This document shows, piece by piece, positions 16,526-26,900 of a DNA stretch of 64,000 nt (its first letter is position 1; each line of letters opens with the position of its first letter). The notes under the pieces were generated by a model that saw only the letters and a list, made by a program, of their open reading frames with translations, was not told the origin of the DNA and did no database searches. The DNA comes from Desulfobulbus rhabdoformis (GTDB taxonomy: Bacteria; Desulfobacterota; Desulfobulbia; Desulfobulbales; Desulfobulbaceae), in assembly GCF_016919065.1 (NCBI RefSeq), contig NZ_JAFFQA010000029.1, forward strand, positions 1 to 64,000. The letters run 5' to 3'. A program made the position numbers and the translations under genes.

Positions 16526-19500
16526 TTATTGCGGCGGTGACACGGGCAGACAGAGGGTAAAAGTAGTGCCTTTGCCCGTCTTCGTGGTGAAAGAGACCGT
16601 GCCGCCATGTTGTGTGACAATAGTGTTGTAGACAATGCTCAACCCCTGGCCCGTTCCTTTGCCCACGTCTTTGGTCGTAAAAAACGGCTCAAAAATGTGA
16701 GGCCGGGCCGATTCTGGAATACCGGAACCGGTATCACTGACCTTCACCTCCACAGTATCGTCGTGGCATCTGGTACTAATGGTGATCCGGCCTTTTACGC
16801 CGGGATGCTGCGCGACCACTTCCCGTATCGTGTGCGCGGCGTTCACAACGAGGTTGAGAATGCATTGATTGAATTCGCCAAGAAAACAGGGAACAAGGGG
16901 CAGGTCCGGGGCAAGGTCCAGATCGAGTTCCGCAACGTATTTCCACTCATTGCGGGCTATCGTCGTCGTGGTCTCTATGGCACTATTCAAATCTGCGAAA
17001 ACTTTTTCCTTTCCGCCAGGATGGGAGAACTCTCTCATGGCGCGAACGATCTTACCCACCCGCTCCACACCATCCAAGGTGTCCTGGATAGCCGAAGGAA
17101 TTTGCTCGAAAAGATAATCAAGGTCAGCCTCAGCAAGCTCATTCTCCACCTGGGCAACCAGCTCCGGGGTTAAGCTTTCGTCTTTGGCGCGGGAGAGTAA
17201 CTCGTTGCAGGTTTGGTTTAGGGTAGCGATACTCTCAAAGCAATCCTTCAAGAATAAAATATTGTCGCCCACATATTGCGTGGGCGTATTTATCTCATGG
17301 GCGATACCGGCTGCCAGTTGGCCGACGGCCTCAAGCTTTTGTGCTTGGCGGAGTTGTATTTCCACGATGTCGCGTTCGGTTTGCGCTTTGGCGCGATCTT
17401 CCTCGGCCTTTTCGCGTTCGGCGATTTCAAGCCGCATCTGTGCATTGGCTCGCGTCAAGGCAGCGGTTCGCTGCTCCACCCGAACTTCCAACTGGTCATT
17501 GAGTTCCTTCAGATCACGATAGGAGAGAAGACTCGTTAGCATATCTCCCAGACGTCTGCTGATCTCCAGAAAGAGTTTCTTTTCCTGTGGTTTCCACTCC
17601 TGGTTTTCCGCGCAGCGGTGCAGACCACATAACCAGGCCGTACCGACTTTGGGATGAATGGCTATTGCCAACTGCGATTTGATGCCGTAGGTTTTCCAAA
17701 CCACATCCTCCGGGTCCAGACCATTTCCAATATACATCTCGGTGGGCTCTGGGTTACTCAGAAGCGCAATGAACAATTTTTTCACCTCAGGAGACATCGG
17801 CACAGTTTCCCCTCGGGAAAACGCTCCAGGATAGAGCAGATTGGTGCGCTCCATGGCAATGGTGAATTCCGGTTGTTCCGGATCGCAGGGGGTAGCCATA
17901 TACGCCCGGTCGCAGGTAAAAATAGACAGCATGGCATCAAGGACATCACTCATCACCTGTTCCAGCGTGTCCACCCCCTGTATCACTCGGTTAATCCGGT
18001 CCATGCTTTCAAAAAACCAGAGATTTGCCGCCAGCTCTTCCTCGGCACGCTTGCGTTCGACCAACCGCCACATGCCTTCCATGACCAGAGCCAATTGGCC
18101 TGCATCGGTCTCGTTGTATTCCTCCTCCTTATTGCCAACTCCGACCACCAACACGACCTTGCCATCAACAATTACCGGCAGACTCATGTGTCGCTTCAGT
18201 TGAACATGGCCCTTGGGCAAGCCGTTTATCTTCGCTTGAGCAGCTTCATAATCGTTGGTAATAATCGGGCGGCGTTTGCGGATGGATTCGCCCAGTAAAC
18301 CAAGGTGTGCCACCTGAAATTTTTGTGAAAATTTTGCCACTTTACACTCTTCCATTGCCTCATGGGACCAAAGCTTGAAATCCATGATGGCTTCATCCTC
18401 TGAGACAAGAGCCAGATAGCCCAACGGGCTCCGGGTTAGGCGTAGGGCGGAGTCAAAGGCAAAACGTGTCAACTCCTTGGTTGTTGCCTCAGCCATCTGA
18501 TTCAACTGGAGCAAGACATCCATGCGTTCGGCGTTGAGGAGCAACTCTTCTTCGGCCCGGTTTTTTTCCACCAGTTTCCACATCTCGCCTATGAGCAGTT
18601 GCAACTGAGCAACATCACCGTCGTTATACTCATTTTGTTTGTTGGCAACGCCCGCAACCGCAACAATGCGTCCCGCGGAAAAGATGGGGACGTTCATATG
18701 TCGATGTATTTCCACATGGTCGGTCGGATGACCTTTTTTTAAGGGATTGGGGGCATGGTAATCGTTGGTTATGACTGGCCTACGCTGGCGAACAGCTTCT
18801 CCCCAGAGCCCTGTCTCCTCCACAGGATACACGATCGGTTTGTCGATCATGGCGCACTCTTTCATAGCCTGCTTGGACCAGGCATGCATGGTCAGAATCG
18901 TTTCATCTTCGTTCATGAAGGCGAGATAGCCTATTTTGCTCTCGGTAAGAGCGACCCCTTTTTCCAAGGCAAAATCAGTAATTTCATCAAAAGAAGAGCC
19001 GCTCATCTGACTCAACTTAAGCAAGGCATCGGTACGCGCTGCACTCAGGTGGAGATCTTTTTCCACCTGTTTACTCCGTGATATATCATTGCCCATTCCA
19101 AGAAACCCGAGGATCTCCCCCTGGGGATTGCGCAGGGCGGTCACCGACAGCATAACTGGAAAGCGTGAGCCGTCTTTGCGGATATATGTCCACTCGTGCA
19201 CGTTGGGTAGGTTGTGACGTGCCTTGGCGACCAGCACCTCAATTCCCGGCTCAAGAGAGGTGCCCAGTTCTTCCGAAAAAATGTGAGCGCGTTCAATGAT
19301 CTCCTTCTCGTCATGAATAATCATAGGGGTCAGTTTACCAATGCATTCCTCGGCGCTGTATCCCAACGCCTGTTCCGCTTGAGGATTAAACGTGGTAATC
19401 TCACCATCCTCGGTTGTGGCTATAACGATGTAGCCGGCATTATCGAGAATGGCTTTTTGATACTCAGCCAATTGGTAAATCCTTTCCTCGGCCTGCTTGC

Positions 19501-20434
19501 GTTCGGTGATATTACTCACGCATTCAATGGCACCAATGACATTCCCATCGGAGTCGTAGAGTGGGGCTGCCGTCCCCAGCAGATGTACATCACCTTTTTC
19601 GCTTCTGGTGGTGCTTTCGCCTTTGATAACGCCGTCCCGTATGGACACATTTGGATAAAACCGTTTGATTTCCTCAATGGGCATCATGACGAGATCAAGC
19701 AAAACCGGACGCCTTTCACCGTAAAAGGGAATGGCATGCTCATAGTTGCCTTTGCCCAGCATATCTTCGGCTTTGCGACCGCTCAATTCCTCTGCGGCCC
19801 GGTTCCAGATGATTATCTTCCCCTCCAGATCAATGGCCACTACGATATCCGGCATAAAGTTGACCATATCCGCCAACCGTTTTTCGGAGGCTTTGAGGGC
19901 TTCTTCGGCAAGCTTGCTTTTAATGAATTCCTTGTTCTGTTGGATGCGTTCTTCCATCTCCAGCTCAAGGTGTAATGCCAGTTCCTCACGCTGCTTGAGA
20001 GCCTCCTGTAATTCGACCTTGTTACGCTCCAATTGATCGTTGAGTTGACCAAGCTGGATATTACGTTCTCTAACTTCTTCTTCCAAGGCCCCACGGGTGG
20101 TCACATCGCGGCAAATTTCCATCCCCGCAACCATATTGCCCTCATCGTCATACAGGGGAATGCAAACATTTTCCCAGGAGATCAGTTGCCCAGTGACCGA
20201 AACCGCATTCCGCAGAACCACCGTGACCTCGCCCGTGTCAAAGGCCTTTCGAAGGCCGCAGCCCTCACAGATTTTGTCCCGTTTTTCATAGACGGCATAA
20301 CACTTTTCACCAAGATGACTGCCGAAGCCTTCCCGCATTCCACGATTTTGATAAATAATATTGAATTCAAGATCCTGAATGGTGATGCTATCGGTCATCA
20401 GATCCAATATTTTTTTATGGTCAATGGTGATCAT
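16526..20434 (-). CDS. Soluble PAS-GAF multi-sensor histidine kinase (no receiver)
   Basis: 1302 aa from ATG 20434, chosen for the GGAGGG eight bases upstream; a longer frame to 20638 is not supported. Order: PAS with a Cys cluster (CYAVYEKRDKICEGCGLRK, about 50-70), coiled coil, PAS (MPDIVVAIDLEGKIIIWNRA), PAS (AGYIVIATTEDGEITTFNP), two tandem GAF-like domains that resemble each other (GLWGEAVRQRRPVITNDY and GLLGESIRKRRPIITNDY), a third GAF-like region, coiled coil, then the kinase core. The H-box is GIAHEINTPTQYV, the N-box LNLVVNAAHTI, and the G-boxes DTGSGIP and GKGTGQGLSIV. No membrane segment is seen, so it is cytoplasmic. No response regulator is adjacent. Confidence 0.92.
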   Translation of the reverse strand: MITIDHKKILDLMTDSITIQDLEFNIIYQNRGMREGFGSHLGEKCYAVYEKRDKICEGCGLRKAFDTGEVTVVLRNAVSVTGQLISWENVCIPLYDDEGNMVAGMEICRDVTTRGALEEEVRERNIQLGQLNDQLERNKVELQEALKQREELALHLELEMEERIQQNKEFIKSKLAEEALKASEKRLADMVNFMPDIVVAIDLEGKIIIWNRAAEELSGRKAEDMLGKGNYEHAIPFYGERRPVLLDLVMMPIEEIKRFYPNVSIRDGVIKGESTTRSEKGDVHLLGTAAPLYDSDGNVIGAIECVSNITERKQAEERIYQLAEYQKAILDNAGYIVIATTEDGEITTFNPQAEQALGYSAEECIGKLTPMIIHDEKEIIERAHIFSEELGTSLEPGIEVLVAKARHNLPNVHEWTYIRKDGSRFPVMLSVTALRNPQGEILGFLGMGNDISRSKQVEKDLHLSAARTDALLKLSQMSGSSFDEITDFALEKGVALTESKIGYLAFMNEDETILTMHAWSKQAMKECAMIDKPIVYPVEETGLWGEAVRQRRPVITNDYHAPNPLKKGHPTDHVEIHRHMNVPIFSAGRIVAVAGVANKQNEYNDGDVAQLQLLIGEMWKLVEKNRAEEELLLNAERMDVLLQLNQMAEATTKELTRFAFDSALRLTRSPLGYLALVSEDEAIMDFKLWSHEAMEECKVAKFSQKFQVAHLGLLGESIRKRRPIITNDYEAAQAKINGLPKGHVQLKRHMSLPVIVDGKVVLVVGVGNKEEEYNETDAGQLALVMEGMWRLVERKRAEEELAANLWFFESMDRINRVIQGVDTLEQVMSDVLDAMLSIFTCDRAYMATPCDPEQPEFTIAMERTNLLYPGAFSRGETVPMSPEVKKLFIALLSNPEPTEMYIGNGLDPEDVVWKTYGIKSQLAIAIHPKVGTAWLCGLHRCAENQEWKPQEKKLFLEISRRLGDMLTSLLSYRDLKELNDQLEVRVEQRTAALTRANAQMRLEIAEREKAEEDRAKAQTERDIVEIQLRQAQKLEAVGQLAAGIAHEINTPTQYVGDNILFLKDCFESIATLNQTCNELLSRAKDESLTPELVAQVENELAEADLDYLFEQIPSAIQDTLDGVERVGKIVRAMREFSHPGGKEKVFADLNSAIETTTTIARNEWKYVAELDLDLAPDLPLVPCFLGEFNQCILNLVVNAAHTIREVVAQHPGVKGRITISTRCHDDTVEVKVSDTGSGIPESARPHIFEPFFTTKDVGKGTGQGLSIVYNTIVTQHGGTVSFTTKTGKGTTFTLCLPVSPPQ

Positions 20435-20783
20435 TTCTATTTGCCCTCCGGGCATAACTCCACACCAACAAGTGGGGAAGATATGCCAGACGACAAGCGC
20501 GCACTTGCCGCACCTGAGAATACAAGGTACGTTACACACCTGTTTCGGATGAAGAAAAGCGTTACTCGCCAGACAGTCAGAGGCACGAAAAAAATTCCTC
20601 GCGCCTGGATCAATATGTACTACAGAGTTCATCCTCAACAGATCGGATGACGCTCTCTATCAAGTATGTAGTGAAAAAATAGATTTTTCAATCGAGATCA
20701 GATAAACGCTGACTTCGGGGATTGGAATTATTTCACAGCTCCAACCAAGCACGGCAGTATTGAGGAAGAAAGCAGGTACATAC
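20435..20783. other. Divergent intergenic region between the kinase and MFS genes
   Basis: About 350 bp containing the divergent promoters by position. By eye I found no repeat-family copy, strong hairpin or small gene. An upstream extension of the kinase frame exists to 20638 but has no family character. Confidence 0.4.
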
Positions 20784-22097
20784 ATGAACACTGATATCAG
20801 AGGGATACTCACTGGTGACGACAGCCTGGACAGGGCCTGCAAAGACATCCCGGCATCAGCCTGTTACCATTCAAAAGTCAATTTCCGCCTGAACCTGCTC
20901 AATGGTTCGTTCTCAAAACTGGCCGAGCAGGTCGCAGGCCCTAATATAGTCATTCCCTGGCTGCTGCAAATGACGGGAGCCCCTATTGGGGCAATGGGTT
21001 TGGCCCTACCGATCAAACAGGCCTTTTCCCTTTTACCCCAAATCATTGCAGCCGGATACATACGGACTCTTTCTTTACGGAAATATGTCTGGACAGGTGC
21101 AGGCATATTGCAAACGCTTTGCCTCCTTTTGATGATTCCAGCAGGTATCTACCTGAGTCCCCTCGCGGCAGCACTCGCCATCCTCGGTTTACTCGCGCTG
21201 TTCAGCACTGCCAGTGGTACGGCATCCATAGCCTTTCAGGATGTTCTTGGAAAAACCATTGATAAGGGAAAAAGAGGGGCCCTGCTTTCGGCGAGGGCAC
21301 TGGTTGGTGGAATACTGACCATTATGGCGGGTATTGTCATTGGCAAGCCGGAGACAACAGAGAGTCACATAATTTACGGGCTGATAGGGCTTGGTGCACT
21401 GCTCTGGTTCTGTTCAGCCATGGCCTTTGTCGCCATCAGGGAACAACCGGGAGCAACCGAGGGGGGGCGCAATGCCATACAAGAGGCAGGTGCGGGTGCA
21501 CAACATTTCAGGCAGTATCAAGGATTTCGAACGTATTTATACGTTCGGGCCATGTTGCTCTTTGCCGAAGTTGCTATCCCTTATTATGTACTCTTCGCCC
21601 ATGAGCGCATTCCCAGCACTGCCGGTTCGGTGGGCCTTTTTATCACGAGCATTGGCGTCTCCCAACTGATTAGCAGCCCCTTTTGGGGGAAACTGGCTGA
21701 CAGGACCAGTAAAACAGTGATGATGTACAGTGGGATGATAACTTTTCTTGCCGCAGTCACGGCCCTCTCCGCCACATTGGTCCCGAATGACACCTTCTCC
21801 TTCGCCCTTGTGGCACTGGCCTTTCTCATGGTTGGCCTTGCTGAATCGGGTGTACGTCTTGGACGAAAGACATATCTGGTTGATGCCACACCACAGGCTG
21901 ATCGGGCGACTTTTACGGCGTTTAGCAACAGTGTCATTGGAGTACTGGCTCTTGCGACAGGCATTCTTGGTGTTGTTGCGCAACACCTGGGCACTCATAC
22001 AGCAATAATCGCCATTGGGCTGACAGGATTTGCGGGAGCAGTGATGGCGCACTCCATGCCGGAGGCTGAAGAGATGATCAAACGTAAACAAGGTTAA
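20784..22097 (+). CDS. MFS transporter of unknown substrate
   Basis: 437 aa from ATG 20784 (AGG upstream); a TTG at 20760 is possible. About 12 hydrophobic segments are visible with a central loop near residues 215-230 (REQPGATEGGRNAIQEAG). The cytoplasmic loop motif between segments 8 and 9 is SSPFWGKLADRTSK (G-K-L-A-D-R, MFS motif A-like). It does not match AmpG or known drug-efflux signatures well enough to name a substrate. It is convergent with the allophanate hydrolase gene and may answer to the divergent sensor kinase, but this is only positional. Confidence 0.8.
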   Translation: MNTDIRGILTGDDSLDRACKDIPASACYHSKVNFRLNLLNGSFSKLAEQVAGPNIVIPWLLQMTGAPIGAMGLALPIKQAFSLLPQIIAAGYIRTLSLRKYVWTGAGILQTLCLLLMIPAGIYLSPLAAALAILGLLALFSTASGTASIAFQDVLGKTIDKGKRGALLSARALVGGILTIMAGIVIGKPETTESHIIYGLIGLGALLWFCSAMAFVAIREQPGATEGGRNAIQEAGAGAQHFRQYQGFRTYLYVRAMLLFAEVAIPYYVLFAHERIPSTAGSVGLFITSIGVSQLISSPFWGKLADRTSKTVMMYSGMITFLAAVTALSATLVPNDTFSFALVALAFLMVGLAESGVRLGRKTYLVDATPQADRATFTAFSNSVIGVLALATGILGVVAQHLGTHTAIIAIGLTGFAGAVMAHSMPEAEEMIKRKQG

Positions 22098-22126
22098 ACC
22101 TGCCCCTCTGCAGCTAGCTTCCCCCT

Positions 22127-22153
22127 GGACGCTCACGAATTCAGGGGGGGGGG
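22127..22153. terminator. GC-rich hairpin between convergent genes
   Basis: CCCCCTG and CAGGGGG flank a roughly 13-nt loop; the 3' arm is part of a G10 tract (22144-22153) followed by ACAAAAAA. It lies between the MFS stop (22097) and the atzF stop (22178) and may end transcripts from either side, although the T-runs are poor. Confidence 0.4.
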
Positions 22154-22177
22154 ACAAAAAATCGCTTCACTTTCTTC

Positions 22178-23950
22178 TCATTTGGTTGCCAGATATTTTC
22201 GCCAGCCCCCGAGTTCAGTGATCTCCCTCCCCTCTTCCATGACCACAGGCTCGGCAATAAAGCCGGTTACCCATGTACGGTTGTCCAGTTCTACTTTCCC
22301 GATTCCCAATGGATGGGGAATCTGGGCAACAAAAGGGCCAAGGTTTTCAAGCGGAATAGAGTAGACTTCCACCTCAATGGCAGCCCCTTGCCCAGTATCC
22401 CGAACAAGACCGGGCTTGGGTGGCTGCGTCTCCAGGGCAAACATCCGATAGTTAGGGGCAGTAGTTGTGCGCTCAACAAGGTAAGCATTCAGCTCTTCCA
22501 GTTGAAAATGCAGAGGTAACCCTTGCAGGTGCGCACCGCAGACCATCAACAGGGTTCGGTCGCTTGCTTCAACAGCGCGGTATTGGGGGGGCAAGGCCCA
22601 GCCTGTTCCCATGGGGAGATTGGAGGCCTCATGGAGTCTCGCAGCTAGTGCCAATAGTCGCTCTTCACCGAAAGCTTCTCCGACCAGGGTCACTCCAAAG
22701 GGTACAGACTCTGTCAGGGCCGTGGGGACGGCAATACCGCAGTAATCCAGCAGATTCATAAAGTTGGTGTAGGTCCCCAGGTTTGAGTTGAGTGCAATCG
22801 GGTTTTCCTCCACCTCTTTGATAGTGTAGCAGGTTCCGGCTGTGGGCAGAACCAAGCAATCGAGCTGGTTTAAGACTCTATCAGTGGTCGCCTTGAAAGC
22901 CTGCAACCTGTACTGGGCCTGAAAGCAGTCCACCGCGCTGAAGGTGTTACTCTCGCAGATGATTTTCCGCGTGACCGGGTAGCCAGCCTCTGGATGATCG
23001 GCAAGAAAGCCACCCACTGCTGCGGTTCGCTCTGCCACCCAGGGGCCTTCGTAGAGAAGTTTGGCAGCATCAAGGAAGGGTTGCAGGTCAATCACCCGCT
23101 TGCTTCCCCCGATTGCTTCCAGCCGGGCAACAGCCTGGTGATAGGCTTGTTCATAGGTCGCATTACCAAAGAACTGGAGTTGATCTTCTTGAGGTACCCC
23201 GAAGATACAGCTCTCCTTCCCTGAATATTTCCCACTACTGTGTGTGATCTGGCGCGAATAGGGATCTCCCGCATCGGGCTGGGCAGCCACCTGCAATACA
23301 GTCTCGGCATCACCCGTGCAGAGAGCAAAGATGGATACACAATCCAGGCTACGGCAGGCGGGCACCACCCCTTGGGTACTGATAAGCCCTTTGGAAGGTT
23401 TGAGCCCAATGAGATTATTAAAGGCGGCGGGAACCCGCCCGGAGCCAGCGGTATCTGTGCCCAGCGCGAAGCTGCAGAGCCCCTTGGCCACAGCCACGGC
23501 AGAACCGGAGCTGGACCCACCGGAGATATAATCCGGATCAAAGCTGTTTGTACAACCTCCGTAGGGTGAACGCGTCCCCACCAGCCCGGTGGCGAACTGA
23601 TCCAGGTTGGTCTTGCCCAGGGGGATGGCCCCGGCATCAACAAGCAGTTGAACAACTGTGGCAGACTGCTGCGGCAGATAACTGTACTCCGGGCAGGCAG
23701 CCGTGGTGGGGACACCAGCGAAATCAATATTGTCTTTGATGGCAAAGGGGATCCCGTAGAGAGGCAGTTCCTCCATCGTGGCTCGAGCAAGCCGTTCCAG
23801 GTAGGGAGTCAGTTCTTCTTCTGTTAGCAGATAAATCCAGATAGTCGGATCGGCCTTTTGGCATGCCGCACGAAGCTCCGCAATCAGCTGCGTGGGCGTC
23901 AGCGAACCTTTGCGATAACAGCTCTGAAGATAGGCGATATCAAGTTGCAT
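22178..23950 (-). CDS. atzF: Allophanate hydrolase
   Basis: 590 aa, last gene of the eight-gene nitrogen operon; GAGGAGGTC precedes the start, and only 3 bp separate it from the carboxylase stop. The N-terminal amidase-signature domain (about 1-440) carries the Ser-cisSer-Lys triad: Lys in FAIKDNIDFAG, the Gly/Ser-rich GGSSSGSAVAVA, and the nucleophile region TDTAGSGRVPAAFNN. The C-terminal domain (about 470-590) has the AtzF-specific GxxLxGxPLHxQL-like segment (HLQGLPLHFQLEELNAYLV). It hydrolyses allophanate to 2 ammonia and 2 CO2, releasing nitrogen to the cell. Complete, high confidence. Confidence 0.96.
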   Translation of the reverse strand: MQLDIAYLQSCYRKGSLTPTQLIAELRAACQKADPTIWIYLLTEEELTPYLERLARATMEELPLYGIPFAIKDNIDFAGVPTTAACPEYSYLPQQSATVVQLLVDAGAIPLGKTNLDQFATGLVGTRSPYGGCTNSFDPDYISGGSSSGSAVAVAKGLCSFALGTDTAGSGRVPAAFNNLIGLKPSKGLISTQGVVPACRSLDCVSIFALCTGDAETVLQVAAQPDAGDPYSRQITHSSGKYSGKESCIFGVPQEDQLQFFGNATYEQAYHQAVARLEAIGGSKRVIDLQPFLDAAKLLYEGPWVAERTAAVGGFLADHPEAGYPVTRKIICESNTFSAVDCFQAQYRLQAFKATTDRVLNQLDCLVLPTAGTCYTIKEVEENPIALNSNLGTYTNFMNLLDYCGIAVPTALTESVPFGVTLVGEAFGEERLLALAARLHEASNLPMGTGWALPPQYRAVEASDRTLLMVCGAHLQGLPLHFQLEELNAYLVERTTTAPNYRMFALETQPPKPGLVRDTGQGAAIEVEVYSIPLENLGPFVAQIPHPLGIGKVELDNRTWVTGFIAEPVVMEEGREITELGGWRKYLATK

Positions 23951-23953
23951 GGT

Positions 23954-26900
23954 TCAGACCTCCTCGGGCAGAAGACTGGCCAGACACTGTCCGGCGGCTA
24001 CCCGCTCCCCTTCTGCGCAAAGAATCTGCTTGACGATGCCACTACAGTGGGCCTTGAGGCTGATCTCCATCTTCATGCACTCGACAATGGCGATGGTGTC
24101 GCCCGCCTGTACAGCGGTTTCAGCCTCTACCTGCAACTTCCATAAACTTCCCGCCACCGGGCTGACCACCGGTGCACACCCCTCAAGCAGGGCCACACTT
24201 TCTTCGGGCTCACTCTCCAGTGGGTCCTCTGAGTGGAAGTTGAGCTGGCCGTTGGCAATCCAGGCCTGGCGCTCGGCCTCAAAGGCATCCTGCTGCCGTT
24301 TTTTAAAAGCAGCAATAGCCTCCTCGTTGGCCGCAAGAAAACTCTGATACTGGCTCAGGTTAAAACTGGTCTCCTCAATTTTGAGGCCTGCCGCTCCATG
24401 AGGAAAATCGTGGCGCATTTGCATCAACTCCTCGTGGCTGACCGGGTAGAACCTTATCTGATCAAAAAATCGCAGCAACCAGGGTTTGTCCGGTTCAAAC
24501 TCACGGGTGGTATTGTATCGATTCCACATCTGCACCGTCCGCCCGACAAACTGGTAGCCTCCTGGCCCCTCCATGCCATAGACACAGAGGTAGGCCCCAC
24601 CAATCCCAACGGCGTTCTCAGGAGTCCAGGTCCGGGCCGGATTGTACTTGGTGGTGACCAGCCGGTGACGCGGATCAAGGGGCGTGGCCACCGGTGCGCC
24701 CAGGTAGACATCGCCCAATCCCATAACCAGGTAGCTTGCGTTAAAGAGCGTCTCCTTGACTTCCTCGGTGGAATCCAAGCCGTTAATACGACGGATGAAC
24801 TCAATATTTGAAGGGCACCAAGGTGCATCCGGTCGCACCGACTGCATGTATTTGTCGATAGCTGTATGGGTTGCGGGATCATCCCAGCTTAGGGGAAGTG
24901 AAACCACCCGCGCCGGAATATCCCATTGCTCAAAACCGGTAATCTCCTCTTCCAGCTCCTCCAAAAGCTGCAGCAGTTCGCCCAGTGCCAGCAAACGGTT
25001 ATCATAATGAAGCTGCAACGAACGAATGCCAGGCGTGATGTCGATAATACCGGGTATCTGTCTTTTTTCCAGGGCCAACATGAGCGCATGTACGTGCAGG
25101 CGCAGGCGCAGATCCAGTTCAAGGGCACCGTATTCAAGCAGTAGATATTTATCTCCTGCGCGCCGATAGAGGACACGGTCGCCATGGTGATGAGCCTCTG
25201 CCAGGATAGCCGGTTCTTCACCTCCTGCCAGATCGTTCACCCCCAGGGATTCCTGCTGCATCAAATTGTGAATGAAGCTTTCCTGCTGGGCTTCCAGCTC
25301 TTCTGCTCGTTGTAATGTGATCCGTTTAAAGCAAATCCGATCTCCGGGACGCAGCTGGCCCACCTTCCAGAGTTCCGCCTGGACCACGGTTACCGGGCAG
25401 ACAAATCCACCGAGACTGGGGCCGTCCGGCCCAAGAATGACCGGCATATCACCGGTGAAATCCACCGCACCGATGGCATAGGCGTTATCATGGATATTGG
25501 ACGGGTGCAGCCCTGCCTCGCCCCCGTCGGAGCGGGCCCACTGGGGGCTGGGACCGATCAAACGCACGCCGGTCCGGGAGGAGTTGTAATGCACCTCCCA
25601 GTCGGTGGCAAAGAAGGTGGTCATGTCCTCATCGGTAAAAAAATCCGGGGATCCATGGGGACCGTAGAGTACCCCGATCTCCCAGGTGGTGGGAAAAACA
25701 GGCTGGCCCTCCAGCGGCAAGGCCTGTGGTTCACGCTCGACACTGTTGCCAATACGGAGCACATCACCGGTTTTGAGGCTACGCCCCCCATGCCCACCAA
25801 ACTGTCCCAGAGTAAAGGTGGATCGGCTGCCCATATATTCGGGCACATCAAAACCGCCGCGCACCGCCAGGTAGCCCCGCTGTCCAGCCTGGCTGACACC
25901 AAGACTGAGCACCGCCCCAGCCGTAACCGATATGGGCTGGAACCGCTCCACAGGTTGCCCATCAAGCCGGGCCTGCATATCCGCGCCAGCAAGTGCTATC
26001 AAGGCATCCGTATTAAAGCTCAGTGTTGGTCCCTGAACGGTCATCTCCAAGGTCGCCGCCTCTTCACCGTTACCGACGATGCGGTTGGCCAGTCTATGGT
26101 TAAGACTGTCCATGGGGCCTGAGGGAGGCACTCCAACCGCCCAGTATCCCTGCCGCCCAGGATAATCCTGAATGGTGGTCTGCATGCCAGGAACTTCAAC
26201 CGCGATGGTCGGCGCCGAATAGATCAGTCCATTCAGCACGCGGGTGGTATACGCCCCGCTGACAAATTCAGGCAAAGCGGCGATCTGCTGCAGGAGCAGG
26301 AGGTTTGTTTCCAAACCTGCAATTTTGCACTGACTTAAAGCGGTTTGCAAAGCCTTGACCGCAGCGCTGCGATCTTCGCCCTTGACGACCAACTTCGCCA
26401 GCAGCGGATCATAGTAGGCACTGACCTCGGTACCGCGAACAATCCAGCTTTCCAGGCGAACATTCTCGGGAAAAACCACCTCTGTGCATACACCTGAGCT
26501 GGGCTGATAATTTTTGCCTGGATCTTCCGCATAGATACGTACCTCGATGGAGGCGCCCTGCGGCTGTTCGTTGGCGGCAGCAAAATCCGGGAGTTCACCT
26601 GCGGCCAGCTCAACCATCCATCGGACCAGATCCACTCCAAAAGCTTCCTCTGTTACGCAGTGTTCCACTTGCAGCCGAGTATTGACCTCCAGAAAGTAGA
26701 ACTGGGCAGCATCGGCATCGTACACGAACTCCACTGTCCCAGCGGACCTATACTGCACACCTTCTGCCAGACGCTGGGCCGTCTGGTGCAAATCTGTGCG
26801 CAGCGCAGAGGCAAGTCCAGGTGCGGGAGTTTCTTCGACCACCTTCTGATTACGGCGCTGCACCGAGCAGTCCCGATCGCCCAGCACCAGCGCCCTGCCC

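Noticed and set aside
22144..22153. G10 tract as a phase-variation switch
   Set aside because: It lies between two convergent stop codons, not in a promoter or gene, so length changes would not alter expression in an obvious way.
23092..23790. Long alternative-frame ORFs inside atzF and the carboxylase gene
   Set aside because: Composition-driven shadows of GC-rich genes; all real motifs are in the frames annotated.
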